From Humulus lupulus (taxonomy: Eukaryota > Streptophyta > Magnoliopsida > Rosales > Cannabaceae), in assembly GCF_963169125.1 (NCBI RefSeq), contig NC_084795.1:257109042-257173041 (forward strand): a stretch of DNA of 64,000 nucleotides. Direction: 5' to 3'. Every line of letters starts with the position of its first letter. Within the stretch, counting starts at the first letter, position 1. The notes below the pieces were generated by a model, which did no database searches, had not been told where the DNA came from, and saw only the letters and a list, made by a program, of their open reading frames with translations. The position numbers and the translations under genes were made by a program. This document shows positions 23,509 through 35,273 of this stretch, in pieces.

Positions 23509-24231
23509 GTGAGGAATATTTTCGGAGGTCCGGGGTTTGGGGGAGACTCCCAGAAAGGACGAGACAGGTACGCTAGAGAAGCCAAGAGAATTCCACCACC
23601 CTGTGTCATGAGTTTGGAACAGCGCCCCCCGAAAAGCTTTAAGGGAGAAAATGACTCAGTCACTTTTACAGAGGAGGATGCACGAGGGGTGCACTTTCCC
23701 CATAATGATCCTTTGGTGTTGACAATTCAGTTGGCCAACCGGCGGGTGCATCGGGTCCTCGTAGACAATGGAAGTTCCATAGATATCTTATATCGCCCCA
23801 CCTTGGAGAAGATGGGTTTGGGCATCAGGCACTTGAAGCCTTGTCAATCCTCCTTATACGGGTTCATGGAGGACTCGATACAACCTTTAGGGGTGATCAA
23901 ATTAGCACTCACCATGGGAGAACAACCCCGATAGACCACGATCATGGCAAACTTTGTCGTAGTAGATTGTGCTTCAGCTTTCAATGCGGTATTGGGGAGG
24001 CCATCCCTAAGAGAATTGAAAGCAATCACTTCAATATATCACCTCACCATCAAGTTCCCAACTCCTGGTGGGGTAGCAGGTATGAAGGGAGAACAAAGAG
24101 AGGCGAGGGAGTGTTATAACACCTCCCTTCACACGTCTGCGAAACCGCGAGAACCAATGGCGATGGTGGTGCATGGGGGCACAGACCCACAGGAACTAGA
24201 CCCCAGAATCGTGGAGGGCCCAACCGGGTAA
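23509..24231 (+). pseudogene. Protease of element B, pol truncated afterwards
   Basis: The frame contains 'HFPHNDPLV' in the form typical of the lead-in, then the active-site strand VLVDNGSSIDILY (about residues 85-97). 'LTMGEQPR' is followed by one stop at 23932. The frame resumes with 'FVVVDCASAFNAVLGRPSL', 'ITSIYHLTIKFPTP' and 'EARECYNTSL'. The same order is in C (42257-43135) and E (51476-51953). The text ends at 24231, just where the link to RT should begin. Confidence 0.85.
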
Positions 24232-25077
24232 GACTAGCAGTAAGACTCCCTCGCCTGATACAAGTAGTAGTTGTGTTTAGTTTGTTGCAGGTTATGTTAT
24301 TTTAGTAGACGAGAATCAAAGAGGTTACCTAGATAACCTCCCAAGTAGATGTAAGCGTTTTATCTATTTATATATCGTTGTAATCTGACTACTATGAATG
24401 AAACTATTTTCCACTTCGTATGTTACTTCTTTATGCGAGTATCAACCAAAGTCCCAGCCAAGATAAATCTCACCAGGTACTTAGGGGGTAGGACGACAAG
24501 AATAAACAAAAAAAAAAAATCTCTTATATTCAAAAGGATTAGCTACCCTTATGAATATCAAGGGAACAGTTTAAAAGGATGACCTCTAATGAAAGGTCGA
24601 CACCCCAAGAGGTGAGGCTGTAAGGAGGGAATCACCCGATAAGTCTAGATCGGCCATTAAGACAGCTAGGCAAAAAGGGTCTTACAAGGGACCCTTGGAA
24701 AAAATAGTACTATGTATAAGGACGAGAAGGATGCTTCTCGCAAAAAGTAATAAGCAGGCGCAAAGAATATAAAAGGACCCCAACAGCCCAACGGGTTAAC
24801 GTGTCCTTACAAGTATAATCAAGGTGCACCAGAAAGATTATCGCCATCAGATCAAAGAAAAATATGTAATCCACGAACATCAATAATAAGAGGGACTTAC
24901 CAGAGCCCCTTAAGTCTGATAAAAAAAGAGAAGAAGTGGTGCGAGGGATTACATAGCAAAAGCATACATAGTCTGAGTACAAAGGGATCTACAAATCTCC
25001 ACCTCGACCTTTCCACTCATAAATCTTCTCAACGGCATAGTCCCCAAAAAGAGATAGGTCAACGGTGGGTTAGTCCT
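24232..25077. other. Spacer of element B between the pol deletion and the antisense gene
   Basis: Non-coding; short AT-rich stretches and an A9 run at about 24510. By position it is the post-pol spacer of a Tat element, but no clear tandem repeat is visible. The RT-RNase H-integrase deletion must lie near 24231. Confidence 0.6.
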
Positions 25078-27604
25078 TCAGACAGCATGCAGCGTTTTCC
25101 CGATTATGCGATCCTTCGCATTCACAAGTTCAGCCTCAAGCACAGCGATCTTCCCGTTTAGAGTTTGGATGGTAGCCTCTAGCTGAATGTTGGTCTACGA
25201 GGTTGATGCAGCCCGGGCCAAGGCGGTATCCCTTTGGCATACCGCCTCGGCCAGTTGACTCGACAAGGCATCCTTTGCAGTCTGGGCCACCAATAGGTTC
25301 CCCAGTGCCTCCTCAAGCTCGTGTTGCAACCGTTGGGCCGATGAAGAGTGGGAGGCGAGCAGCCGATGGTTCAAGATGGAAGCTTGAGTGAGGGCGAGGA
25401 TATGAAGCAAAGCATCAAGGGTCAAACGATATACCAGAAATAATATAAAAAGCATATATATGGCCATCATGAATGAATAAACCAAGTATCGCGACAGTTA
25501 CCTGCAGGGAGGCTCGCATATAGGCGTTCTCTAGCTCAGCCTCGGGGACATCGTGCAGCGTCCCCCATTCACCTTTGGGAAAGTTTCCCAAGTGATGGCT
25601 CATGGCTTCCCCATATTGGCTCGCCAGAGGATGATCTTCAGGAATAGAAACATGAGCTGGGCCGGGGGAGGCGTGAGTGCCTGCCGAGGCCCGCTTTGGC
25701 AAGGATGGGGACCGAGAAGGCCCTGACCCATCTGCAGTGGTGCGGGGAGCAGAAGAGTGCGGAGTCATTTCCTGGGGTAAAGAAACGCCTGTGGATGCCC
25801 ACCTGGGATGCCTCCTTAGGGATGAAGGAGCCCCATCAAAAGAAGGAATGAAAAAATTCCTTCTAGGCATGAAGGGGCAAGGGACAGGGGCATCGAAGGC
25901 AAACTCGCCGCCAAGCGTTGACGGCAACATCTGAGAGGTAGCACCGCCATTATGACCGTCATCGGCTACACCCTTAGCCCTGTCAGCAACAGAGTACAAG
26001 CAGGAGTAGTTCTCAGACACCACGGTCTCCTCAACGCCCATATGGTTGCCCGAGGGGTAGACATAATCCCTATCGGCTGCTTCATCATAATTCCTTTCAT
26101 CGTGACCATATACCCACAGACTCTCGAGTACGGGTGCCGCTGGGGGTAGGTCCATAGAGCCGGGTGATGTAGGGCATGGATCCGCAGGGACGGGTGGCGC
26201 GCGGTCAGGTGATGCGGAGCGCGGATCCTCAGATTCAGGGGAAATGGAATATAAGGTAACTTTCTGGTCCGGGGTCTGCAGCCCATACAAGTGGAGATTG
26301 CTCGCTGTGAAAAGGGCGCTGGCTTGTTTGCATACCTTCGACATGGCCAGGATTTGTATTACTCGGTCATGAGTCGACCGTTTCAAGTTGGAACCAACAA
26401 CCCCTAAAAGACCTGCCATCAAACGAAAAGAAATAACCACAGTTAGAAGAGCTATAAAAAAAATAAAAAGATAAAAAGTCGAATGATAAGAGAAACCTCT
26501 GGTATATGGGATCAAGGTGAGAATAGCCTTACGTGGGGTGTTGAAGCTAGAGTATCGAGTCTGCCCACTATAAGTATAGAAATAGTCTGACTTCCACGAC
26601 CCCCTATTGGAAATAGATCCCTCCAAGAGGGAACTCCCTTTAAGGGCCGCGACTTTCTGGAGTTGGTAGAACCCGGGGGCCGATGTATTCTCCCTCAGAG
26701 TGAAGAAGTAATGAACCTCGCTTATCGAAGGCTTCCTAGAGTACACCTGATGGTACAACACATATAGGCAGCTAAGCATCACCCAGGAGTTGGGGGACAA
26801 TTGTAGTGGCGCCAATTCAAAGTAGTCCAGCACTTTGATGAAGAAAGAGTGAAGTGGAAAAGCTCCACCAGATCGGATTATGGAATCGCTGAATGCCACG
26901 AACCCTTTTGGCGGTGCGGACGCGCGTTCCTTGCGCTCTGGTATAACGAACTTGAGGTTCAAGGGTAACTTATGAGCTTTCAGCATGTTGCCCAGTTTCT
27001 TCAGGGTAATTGTGGACCTGCCAGTTTCATCGGAAGTGTCCAAGGCTTTCTTCGACATCTTGGGTACCTGGACAAAGATAGACAGTTTATGAGCAACAGA
27101 ATTTCTGAGGGTCTTGGAAGACCCCCCACATGTCCTATGTCTACCAGCGCTTTGCTTGACCCTAGGGCGCAAGACATGGGATAGGAGAGGAAGCGCGGGC
27201 AAAACCATGGAAAGGAACTTCGGTTCAACCAATTCACATCTACCGCCTTCGAAGGAGGAATCCCTATGATTGGGAGACTCATCACGACAAAAGGAAAAAT
27301 GCTCAGGGGGCAAGTTTTCTTCTAGGCAAGAAATTCTAGAAAGGAAATCCTTGAGGATTGACTATAACTGGGAAATGTATGTCGCTTGCTGGGGGGAGAG
27401 ACCAGAACCCGCGGCCCTGGGATGGGATTCTAGCTTCCTCTCCAGGTCGCTGGCTTTATGTTTGAGGTAAGACAGTCTCCTGAGGTATAGCGCCCGCACA
27501 CCCTCGCGGTTAAAGGGTCTGCGTGCATCGACCTCTGAGTCGGAGGATGACAACTCAATAAATTCAACATTGGACGGACCTTCGGGACATCGCCTAGACG
27601 CCAT
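25078..27604 (-). pseudogene. Antisense gene of element B (Transposase_28-like), near complete
   Basis: The ATG at 27604 (MASRRCPEG) opens the gene, and the frame stays the same from 27604 to about 25415 apart from one TAG at 27359-27361. An early Ser/Asp patch (SSSDSEVD) is followed by a basic coiled region. The conserved domain at about 26640-26960 has 'FPLHSFFIKVLDYFELAPL', 'SPNSWVMLSCLYVLYH' and 'SEVHYFFTLREN'. GT-AG introns fit 26532-26413 and about 25501-25383. After a Pro/Ser-rich middle, the last exon has a heptad coiled coil ('LQHELEEALGNLLVAQ'). That exon holds a stop at about 25192, with the text ending at 25078. The exact frame at the last acceptor is uncertain. The function is unknown; it is convergent to gag and has its own promoter. 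Confidence 0.75.
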
Positions 27605-27611
27605 GGACCAG

Positions 27612-27991
27612 CTAAGACTCGAAGGAGTGTACGCCTAAGGGTGACTCTATATCTACAACATGAGCGTGAGGGTATAAGTAAAGGGCCTATGTATGGGTAC
27701 TGGAAAGGCTATATGAAGAGAATGTTAAACTCTGAAGAAGGAGTGTCGTGCAATCATCAATTCTACCCTAGCGTAATCAATGCAAAACAAAAGGGAGAAG
27801 AGAGGAAGGAGGCATACCTATGGGAGTACGAAGCTGAAGGGGTGCGGGGATAGACTTGCGAAGGAGCAGGATGCAAGGGAATGCCCAGCGTCACCACGAA
27901 GCTAAAAAAAAAAGAAAAGGAAACAGAGAAAAAAAAAATTATTATGTAAAAAAAAAAGGAAGATGAATAACGAAAATAAAAGAAAGGGTAC
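27612..27991 (-). other. Probable leader intron of the B antisense gene
   Basis: On the minus strand GTACCC at 27991 follows CTTGAG, and an AG at 27613-27612 stands eight bases before the ATG. The interval is T-rich on that strand, as expected for a plant intron. The analogous leader intron in C is clearer. Inferred. Confidence 0.45.
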
Positions 27992-28106
27992 CTCAAGAAT
28001 GCTGTGGAGGAGGATAGAACCCTTGAACTCTTGAAAATAAGTTGGAGAGCATGCCACTAGGCTAGGAAAGTCTTGGTGTGGAGAAGTGGCTTCAAGCTTT
28101 GGGGGT

Positions 28107-28114
28107 ATTTATAG
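28107..28114 (-). promoter_or_regulatory. TATA box of the B antisense gene
   Basis: CTATAAAT on the minus strand lies about 500 bp upstream of the ATG at 27604 and about 115 bp upstream of the proposed leader intron. It lies outside the LTR, so it belongs to the antisense gene rather than to the genomic RNA. Confidence 0.6.
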
Positions 28115-28129
28115 GGAGAGTCAATGCTC

Positions 28130-28765
28130 CCTCAACCCCTGGCGCCTTGGCTTTTCAAGATATGCATAGGTTGAAGCCTCCTTGACATAGGCATGGGGAC
28201 CACTTGGAGGTACCTTATTGGTATGCCAAACGAACATTGGGCATCAAACGTGGATTGATGAGGACGACCGGGTATAGAACACGTGCGCTGACACGAGACG
28301 TACGCGTGTGGAGAGTACAGAAGCACGGCCCTGTCATCTGCATCTGGGGGGTAGTGGCCATACGGACCTGTATGAAGAGTAGTGGTACCACTTGAACACC
28401 CCCGACCATACGTCAGAGCCGACAGTACTATGTCCTAGGCCACGACTTTGACATTACCATAGAAAACACCACTACGCCCTGAGCCACTACACTATCAGAG
28501 TACCTGTGTATGTCCCTGTCGTCTGGGACTTTTTTGAATCCAGGGCCAATAAAGCCCCCCTATAAATAGGCCCCAACCCCTCAGGTTAAGGGGTTGGAAA
28601 ACTGAATGTATGAAAGAGACTTAAGAAATATATGATCCTGGTTTTCATGGTTGCCTAAGTTTTCTTCTATTGATTAGAGTTCTTTCTATCTGATTCAAAG
28701 CTTTCTATAGTATAGAGATTTAAGTTTTCTAACCATCAATCGTTGACGAGTTCTTACCGCCAACA
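28130..28765 (+). repeat. 3' LTR of element B, 5' part missing
   Basis: It matches 20951-21582 nearly base for base, including the TATA box (about 28560), and ends TACCGCCAACA before the target duplication ACAAT. The first ~570 bp of the LTR, with the minisatellite, and the polypurine tract are absent, so a deletion removed the border between the antisense promoter and the LTR. Confidence 0.85.
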
Positions 28766-28770
28766 ACAAT

Positions 28771-29444
28771 TGGCTTGTATTAATTTTACTTTTTGCAAGT
28801 TATGAATAAGGGTTGGTCATTTTATGTGACTAATCGCTTATAAGTGTAAGATCTTTTTTATCACTCGTACAGACACATTTTGTCCATTTATTACGAGAAA
28901 TATAAGGGATTGTGCGCAGCCAGTCATTCTTGCCAATTATTGTATTTTATACAAGTATTTGCTCATTACGTGTGTTGTTTTGCTGTATCACAATTTTAAT
29001 TATTTTGCTCCGAGCAGTATTGTTCGAACAGGTTTTGGTCAAGGCAAGTGACCAAGGACCTAAAGCTCCTCGATCACTTGGGGGGGCACATAAGGTATCT
29101 AGTAAGCAAAGAATATCGAAAGGTATGTAAACACATGAGGAAAACAAGTGAAAGCATGCTAGGGTACTTAGAATATTTTTCAAAATTTTGTATTTTGTTA
29201 AACCAAACCAAAGTACTATGCTAAGTTCGGTCATGCGAACAGATGTTATAATAAGATGCAAATATATTATAATATCAAAATGTATCCTTTTACACCACAA
29301 GTAGTCGCTGCTCGGATGTAATTTTTCAATTAAAAGTAAAAGTTGTCCGTGCAGCAATAAATATTCAACTGGAAAATAAGTGTCTTTACATCACGACCCG
29401 TAGGCCGTGTACTTGAAAAATTAAAGAGAAAGAAAAATAGTAGA
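28771..29444. other. Post-pol spacer of element D
   Basis: AT-rich and non-coding. 'TTATTACGAGAAATATAAGG' and 'GGGATTGTG' at 28890-28915 match the reverse complement of the spacer of A near 4140-4180. Confidence 0.6.
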
Positions 29445-31910
29445 CTACGAGGCTGGAGGATCTTGAGGGGTGCCCTGGTCGACAACAGTTGTAACTTCAA
29501 TGTCCGCCCCGTCCACGCTAGTGGCCAAGGAGATTTCGGGCGAGGTAGGTACCCTTGCCCTCTCTTCTTCTGCCAATCGAGCAACACAACGAGCTATCTC
29601 AGCATGCCTTGTGTGCTCAGGAAGGTATCTGAAATCAGCCTCTTGATTGTGTTTCCAGAAGTCATAGAAACACTTAACCGTGGCGTTCTTGTACCTTTTC
29701 AAATTGGTGGCGTTGGCTTTTTCAAGCTTCTCGATCCGGCCCTCCAAGGTTGTAGTCTCTTGTCTGCTCACAATCAAGTCCTGCTCGAGCTTTTTATCCT
29801 TGCGATAGTTGACACGGTTAGACTCCTTGAAATTGTCTCTTTGCTCGACGGCCTTGTCTAGAGTAGTCTACTTCTCCCTTAACTCCTCAGCCAGTTTGTT
29901 CTTCTCCTCAAGCACTGCCTTAAGTTGTTCAGCATATTTCGACTCGGTAGCTTTGAGTTCTTCAACGTGTCGTTGCTCTAAAGTCATGGACTACTCAGTG
30001 ACAGCACCCGAGCGGAGCCGGCCAACAGTAAGGGTCAGCATTGCCTGCGATCAGAGCAAAAGTTAGACTGACTGTAAAGTATAAAGGGATTTCTCCACAA
30101 AAAATAATAATAACTTACACTGGCAAACTCATTCAATGCGCGGGTTAAGATCTGATCGATGTTCATCGTCTCAGTCGAAGCCATTGCCTCTCGGCAACGT
30201 TCGTGCTTCAAAATTTTGGCCACCCTGTCTTTGACTGATCTTAAGGCATGACTTGATATGTCGCCCCCTATGGAGGCAGGCGCAGCCTACTGAGTTTGGT
30301 CGGTTAGGGCAGGTGGAGAAGATGTCGACCTGGCAGGAGCAGAGGGAGTTTGCTGCTCGAGAGAAGAAGGAGGTGGTGTTACATTTGTTGAAGGTTTGTC
30401 TGTCAGAGGGCCTGCGGTATGGTTTTCTTGGCATGAGGCACTTTACTGCTTTCCCCGGGATGCCTCTTGCTCGTTTTCTTCTTGCTCGGGGGAGCTTCAG
30501 GAGCCTCGAGGGCACTGTATATGTCGAACACATTCTCGGAGTCCATGCCTGTAAGAAAAGCAAATACACGAGTAGTGAGATAGTATAAACAATTGAGTAT
30601 GTTATGTCAGGAAAAGAAACAAAGAAAATTGTAAGTGAAATACCCGAGCTATCATTACTGGTCGCTACATTATATAATCTACTAGTGTTACAGTCAATCT
30701 CTGGCATGAAGAAGTCTGAATCTAAATTGGGAGTGTACTTAAAGTTGACATCCCCGTCAAATAAGTGACAGGGAATTGGTACACTATCTAAGAGCAAGAG
30801 ATCAGTACCATTCTCATCTGAAGATTCGTCGAGGGGCTCGAGAGGTTCTGTGGCTTTCTTTTTTCCCTTGGGGCGGGGGGAACAGTAGCCTATGGGGTGC
30901 TAGAGGGTTCCCTGATTGTCACTCCAGTTGCCATCCTCGGAGGGGGTTGTCACACGTCTGGGTGCTTCTCAGGAACCTCTCCACTGGTGGCATTCCCCAC
31001 TATTGACTCCCTCACCTCCTGATGAGGGGCCAAAAGGCCGACCAGTCTTAGATTGGCCTCTGTGACCAGCTATTTGATACTTTTCTCTATGTCGATCATG
31101 TTGTCCAGGAGGGCTGATCGGATCTCCATGTCTGAAGTAGGCTCTGGTCGCAACCATGGGCCTGAAACGCACTAAATTTCTAAGGAAAATGCAACAAAAA
31201 TTAAAGAAAGATAAACGACCAGTGGTACAAAGACTTTACCTCCTTGTGTGAAGGCCAAGTTGTTCGCGACCATGTCAATCGTCAGGAAATACTCCAGATG
31301 GTACTTCCCCACGTTCGAGATATAAGTGGTATCTGTCAAGAAAGTGTGACCTGTTTCCTGGTGACAGAAGTGGAAAAACCCCGTGTTTTCTTGGTTGGGG
31401 TTAGATTTTAGGTCGAACAGATAGTTGACCTCATGTGGTGTGGGGACGGGCCATTTCTTATGGATATAGAGGATATAGAGTGCAGAAAGCATTCTATATC
31501 TGTTGGGAGTTATTTGAAAAGGGTCGACCCTGAAGTAATTGGCCACCCCCTGGAAAAAATGATGAGGAGGCAGGGTCGCTCCTGCCTCGATGTGGTACCT
31601 TGACCAGGCACTGAAAGCGCCTCCAGGCAAGTTCGCCCGTTGGTCCTGAGTCGGTTGGACTAGTGTCACCCCAGAAAGTCCATATTTTTTAATATAATTA
31701 GCAATCATCCTGATCGTTACCCGGATAACAGGGGCGACGTACCATTCAACATCTGGTTGAACGGCGTTTCGAGGCTGAGCGCGAGTTTGAATGTGGGTCA
31801 GGGATATTTCTTTCCTGACCACTGATCGAGGGAACTCCAGCCTGAGGAGCAGGCTGATTTGAAGGGTTGGAAGGTTTCTTTTTTTGGGCAGTGAATTTTA
31901 CTCTACCCAT
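29445..31910 (-). pseudogene. Antisense gene of element D (Transposase_28-like)
   Basis: The ATG at 31910 (MGRVKFTAQKKK) opens a basic N terminus, and a frameshift near 31825 leads into the domain frame. The domain (31240-31822) contains 'ANLPGGAFSAWSRYHIEAG', 'PPHHFFQGVANYFRVDPF', 'TPNRYRMLSALYILYI', 'TPHEVNYLFDLK' and 'YHLEYFLTIDMV'. GT-AG introns fit 31239-31180, 30643-30549 and 30118-30045. The middle exons are degraded. The last exon (29445-29777) encodes a coiled coil ('LEGRIEKLEKANATNLKRY'), then 'VKCFYDFWKHNQEADFRYL' and an acidic tail ending at the stop near 29445. The closing segment parallels 'EDMFYHCWVYNPEVDYSFM' of C. The function is unknown. Confidence 0.75.
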
Positions 31911-31912
31911 GG

Positions 31913-32535
31913 CTGGAAGGTTTGACTGAGGTCTATTGGGTGGGGTTCAAGAAAAAGGAATTTCTAGTACCAACAATGAAGATTGCTCCTCGTCTTCAAG
32001 TAATTGGGCAAGCAAGTCATCGTCAATAGGCCTTTTACCTCCCCACAGATCTTGCATGAAAAGTTGTGAACAAAGAAAGGGGGAGGTGAGAACGTAAAGC
32101 CTAAAAATATGTGTTGAGAGTTAGAATAATGTTGCTCGCGTATAAAAGTTAAGCTTTTATACGGCCAGCGACATTCTAGCACAAACACTAAGTTCTATAC
32201 GAGAAGTTTGAAAAACGGATTGAAAAGCAGAAGTAAAAAGTTTTTCGGGAAAAAAGCTTTTTCGACTCTAAAGGGGCGGATAAAACCTAGTTTTTCAACT
32301 AGCCTAAAAATCAAATTTTTACTTCGATTTTACGCCCTAAATCTACACTCTCGACTACCAAATTGGCTCCTAACTCCAGCGAAACATTACTTCACTACCC
32401 TATCAAACATCTATTGGTATACACTCAATCCCCATAACAGTTTCAGCCAAGAACATGCAAAAGTTCAGAGATAAAAATAAGTATGAAACAGTTTTGCATG
32501 GCAACTCAAACGTCTAAGAAGTTCGTAAAACTTAC
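31913..32535 (-). other. Probable leader intron of the D antisense gene
   Basis: On the minus strand a GTAAGT donor at 32535 and a TTCCAG acceptor ending at 31913, two bases before the ATG, bound a 623-nt T-rich interval. This parallels the leader intron in C. Confidence 0.5.
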
Positions 32536-32703
32536 TTAAATGAAGAACAGAGTATGAGCATGAAGTCTGAACACGAAAGCTTCTGAGCGTCCGTATGTAA
32601 GTTCCTGGGAATTTTTGGGCTCTGAAGACGAATTTCTTCGAAGTTCTTGGAGAGGAGATGGCAAGTGAAAAGTAAAAAGTAAAATTGTGAATTTGGGGTA
32701 TTA

Positions 32704-32710
32704 CTTATAG
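32704..32710 (-). promoter_or_regulatory. TATA-like box of the D antisense gene
   Basis: CTATAAG on the minus strand is about 230 bp inside the polypurine tract and 175 bp upstream of the leader donor. The antisense TATA box of C lies about 270 bp inside its polypurine tract. Confidence 0.45.
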
Positions 32711-32927
32711 TGACTGCGACACGGTAAAAGAAGTAATCATAAATTACCTTTTTCAAAGCATGAGGAAGTGTAATAGCCATCAGACAAGTTATTGGGAAAC
32801 TGAAAAGACTTGATTGGACATGATTGATCACCTTTTTTCGAGAAAGCATGGGCGACTCTGACAGATTTCGTGGGGTATTCGAAGGGTTAGTTTCCTAAGT
32901 TTACTTATTACTGGTCGCAATAAATAA

Positions 32928-32941
32928 ACTTGGGGGACAAA
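32928..32941 (+). other. Polypurine tract of element D
   Basis: ACTTGGGGGACAAA lies directly before the TG of the 3' LTR, the standard primer site for plus-strand DNA synthesis. It resembles the tract of C (GCTTGGGGGGCAAA). Confidence 0.85.
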
Positions 32942-33552
32942 TGTTTACCCTAAAAACATATGTTGATGACGTGGCAGGGATTTCTCATACGTGGTTGACA
33001 TGTGGCATAAGTGTTGTTCGACTATCGACCAGAAGCACATCACTCTATCAGGCTTAATTATAAGATACAACCAGCCTGGTCGTATAGTTTGTTTTATTTA
33101 CTTCTAAAACTGTAATCTTATAATAATTACATTGAATATTTCCTCATTATGACCTTGATACGCGGTTATTAAGGAAAAATATGGCCCGTTGGCCCATGTA
33201 ACCCTCCTTGAGCCTATAAATATACATGAAATAGCTCAAGGAATAGACTTTTGATCCCTGAATTTCTTTGCTAAGATAGAGAGAGAAAGATAGTTATAGT
33301 GCAATTATCCATCATTTCATTGTATTTCTTCTAAGGTTTGTGAAACTCAAGCACCCTAGTTCTTTGATCACAGCTTTGAGATTCAATATCAATGATAGTA
33401 CTAAGTGGACGTATGTCATTACCATTCTTTGGGGCCGAACCACTATAAATCATTGGTGTTTTCTTCTTTTCTATTGGATTATATTCTTAATTGTAGTTTT
33501 ATCTTCTGTCGTACATTTGACTCCGTGTCGTTGGCCAAATCGTGGGTCAACA
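32942..33552 (+). repeat. 3' LTR of element D
   Basis: The 611-bp LTR runs from TGTTTACCC to GGGTCAACA. TATA box CTATAAATA at 33224-33232. The flank TATAC follows; the matching left copy is not in the window. No other copy of this LTR is present for comparison. Confidence 0.8.
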
Positions 33553-33555
33553 TAT

Positions 33556-33836
33556 ACATTAGAAACTAAAAATAATTGATGCATGTATACTACTGTCTAT
33601 ACTATGACTCTTTCTAATTTTATTTTATTTCTATTATTAATTTTTAAAAATACTATTATATTTTATATATATCATGTAGCCATATAAATATATATCTATG
33701 TCAATGTTGTGTTTAGATGTCATATATATAAAGATTATTCATATAAATATTTATATATACTATAGAATTCTAATTGATTCTATTATATATATATATTAAA
33801 AATAGTCAACTAGTTTTATTAAAATTATAGACAATG
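33556..33836 (+). repeat. Left arm of an inverted repeat flanking element C
   Basis: This AT-rich stretch matches the reverse complement of 47599-47849 over about 260 bp with small gaps. Shared words in order are ACATTAGAAACTAAAAATA, GCATGTATACTA, CATGACT-like, GTCAATGTT, TTTAGATG and ATAAATATTTATATATACTATA. The left end is cut by the LTR of D. Confidence 0.8.
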
Positions 33837-34011
33837 TTTACAACTTTAAAACTAAGCAAACATGCATTGCACATTGTTTGTACCTAGTATATATATATTT
33901 CTTATTTTCACCTTATATTATATTTGTTCTTTATTTAAAATTTCTAAATAATATCAAAACTACAATGTACGTAGAACCTGCTGTGTCACGTACCTTGACT
34001 AGTTTGTATAT
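33837..34011. other. AT-rich flank before element C
   Basis: No gene or repeat recognised; it ends with the target copy TATAT at 34007-34011. Confidence 0.5.
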
Positions 34012-34776
34012 TGTTGACGCGATTCTTCGCCAACAGGTAATTAAGAGAAGAAGAGAAAGGGATTAGTGCCAAATGTAGAACCGAAACAGATATATGATCT
34101 TAGAGGATGAAAGAGGTGACTCAAGACACGTATTTTAAGTCGTTCAAAGGTTAAAATCCTTCTACTCCAGTAGTCAATATTATTGATATACACTGGTATT
34201 TGATTACAGAGTATTTCTTACAAGAGGTTATTTTTTCAACCCCTATCAACTCCCAAGGTCTCCATATTTATAGGAGAAGGCACCTGGAAGTTGGTAAGAA
34301 GGTCATCCCGTGACCTTCTTACTTGTCGTATCAATTCTATGACATTCATGATTAATTCCTAAACTTGACACATAAGTGTGGTCAAATCAATAGGTAAGGA
34401 GGTAATGGGCCGCACGGCCCAACCCAGCCGTGGGTGTCTGAATACGCACGTTCCTGCTGCGTGTCCGAGAAGTCAGGGGGATATCAGACACGTAATGCCT
34501 GATATATGCACGTTTACCTTGCGTGTGTTGACTTCACAAAAAGGGTCACAGCCTCCATATCCAGCTTGTACCACGAGCTTCATACTTAGCTCGGTCTTCG
34601 GCCTTCGGAATCCCTGCCCCGGCCTTGGGCGGTGAAGGCGAGCTATTGGGGCTTCCTCGAGCTAAGAAGGCACGACATTACGACAGAAGCTCCGGCCCTG
34701 GGGATGATCATGAGGTAATCATGGTTAGGCCGAAGCTCGGCTTGCTAATCAGCCCGTGGGAAAATCAGGGCGTACA
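34012..34776 (-). repeat. 3' LTR of element C
   Basis: 765 bp, plus-strand ends TGTTGACG and GGCGTACA. Minus-strand TATA box CTATAAAT at 34266-34273. About 97% identical to 45729-46494. Confidence 0.95.
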
Positions 34777-34790
34777 TTTGCCCCCCAAGC
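34777..34790 (-). other. Polypurine tract of element C
   Basis: GCTTGGGGGGCAAA on the minus strand abuts the 3' LTR and confirms the minus orientation. Confidence 0.88.
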
Positions 34791-35042
34791 TCCTGCTCGT
34801 GGTATATTACGTCGTATATAAGACCACATTAGGGGCTTTTAGACTTCCCCATGAACTCTTCGTATTCCACTTTTTACGTAGGCGCCTGATACGTGGAACA
34901 TCGTGGGTGGTGACGGTACGTCTTACGAGAATCGCATTTAATGGCCTAGCCTATGCCCAGCCGTCATTTCGCATTTCGAGTGGAGGGTCTCGGATCCCTC
35001 ATCAGGGCCATCCAACGGCCCTCTACACGTGATCCTTTACGC

Positions 35043-35050
35043 ATATAAAA
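35043..35050 (+). promoter_or_regulatory. TATA box of the C antisense gene
   Basis: ATATAAAA is followed about 40 bp on by a C/T-rich leader (from about 35090) typical of plant 5' untranslated regions. It is outside the LTR and 734 bp before the ATG, with a spliceable intron between. Confidence 0.65.
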
Positions 35051-35273
35051 AGGGGTGGCCACCCTATGCATGGGCCACCCTTTCATTCGAAATTTTTCAA
35101 ACTTCTCTTCTTCTTCTCTCTTCATCCCAGAAGAACAAACCCTCTACTCTGTAACTGCCACTTTCAGCGTTCAAGAAGCTTAGGCGCACGGATTACTTCA
35201 AAGCTTTGGAAGCCAATACACCGACGAAGCTGTTACCAAGGCGACACCTCCATCCTCCTCCCAGCCACACACT

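Larger units (their letters stand above)
20377..28765 (+). mobile_element. Element B: Tat-type element lacking RT, RNase H and integrase
   Basis: The target duplication ACAAT stands at 20372-20376 and 28766-28770. Order: 5' LTR, primer site, gag, protease, spacer, antisense gene on the minus strand, shortened 3' LTR. RT, RNase H and integrase are entirely absent between 24231 and the spacer, so B can move only if others supply these enzymes. The 3' LTR lacks its first ~570 bp and the polypurine tract. The left duplication overlaps the last three bases of the T1 LTR, so B inserted exactly at the T1-D border. Confidence 0.88.
28771..33552 (+). mobile_element. Element D: 3' end of a Tat-type element with antisense gene
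   Basis: It contains the post-pol spacer (28771-29444), the antisense gene on the minus strand (29445-31910), a polypurine tract (32928-32941) and the 3' LTR (32942-33552). The 5' LTR, gag and pol are not in the window: T1 inserted at the spacer and B at the T1 border. D is a close relative of A but in the opposite orientation, so they are two separate insertions. Confidence 0.8.
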
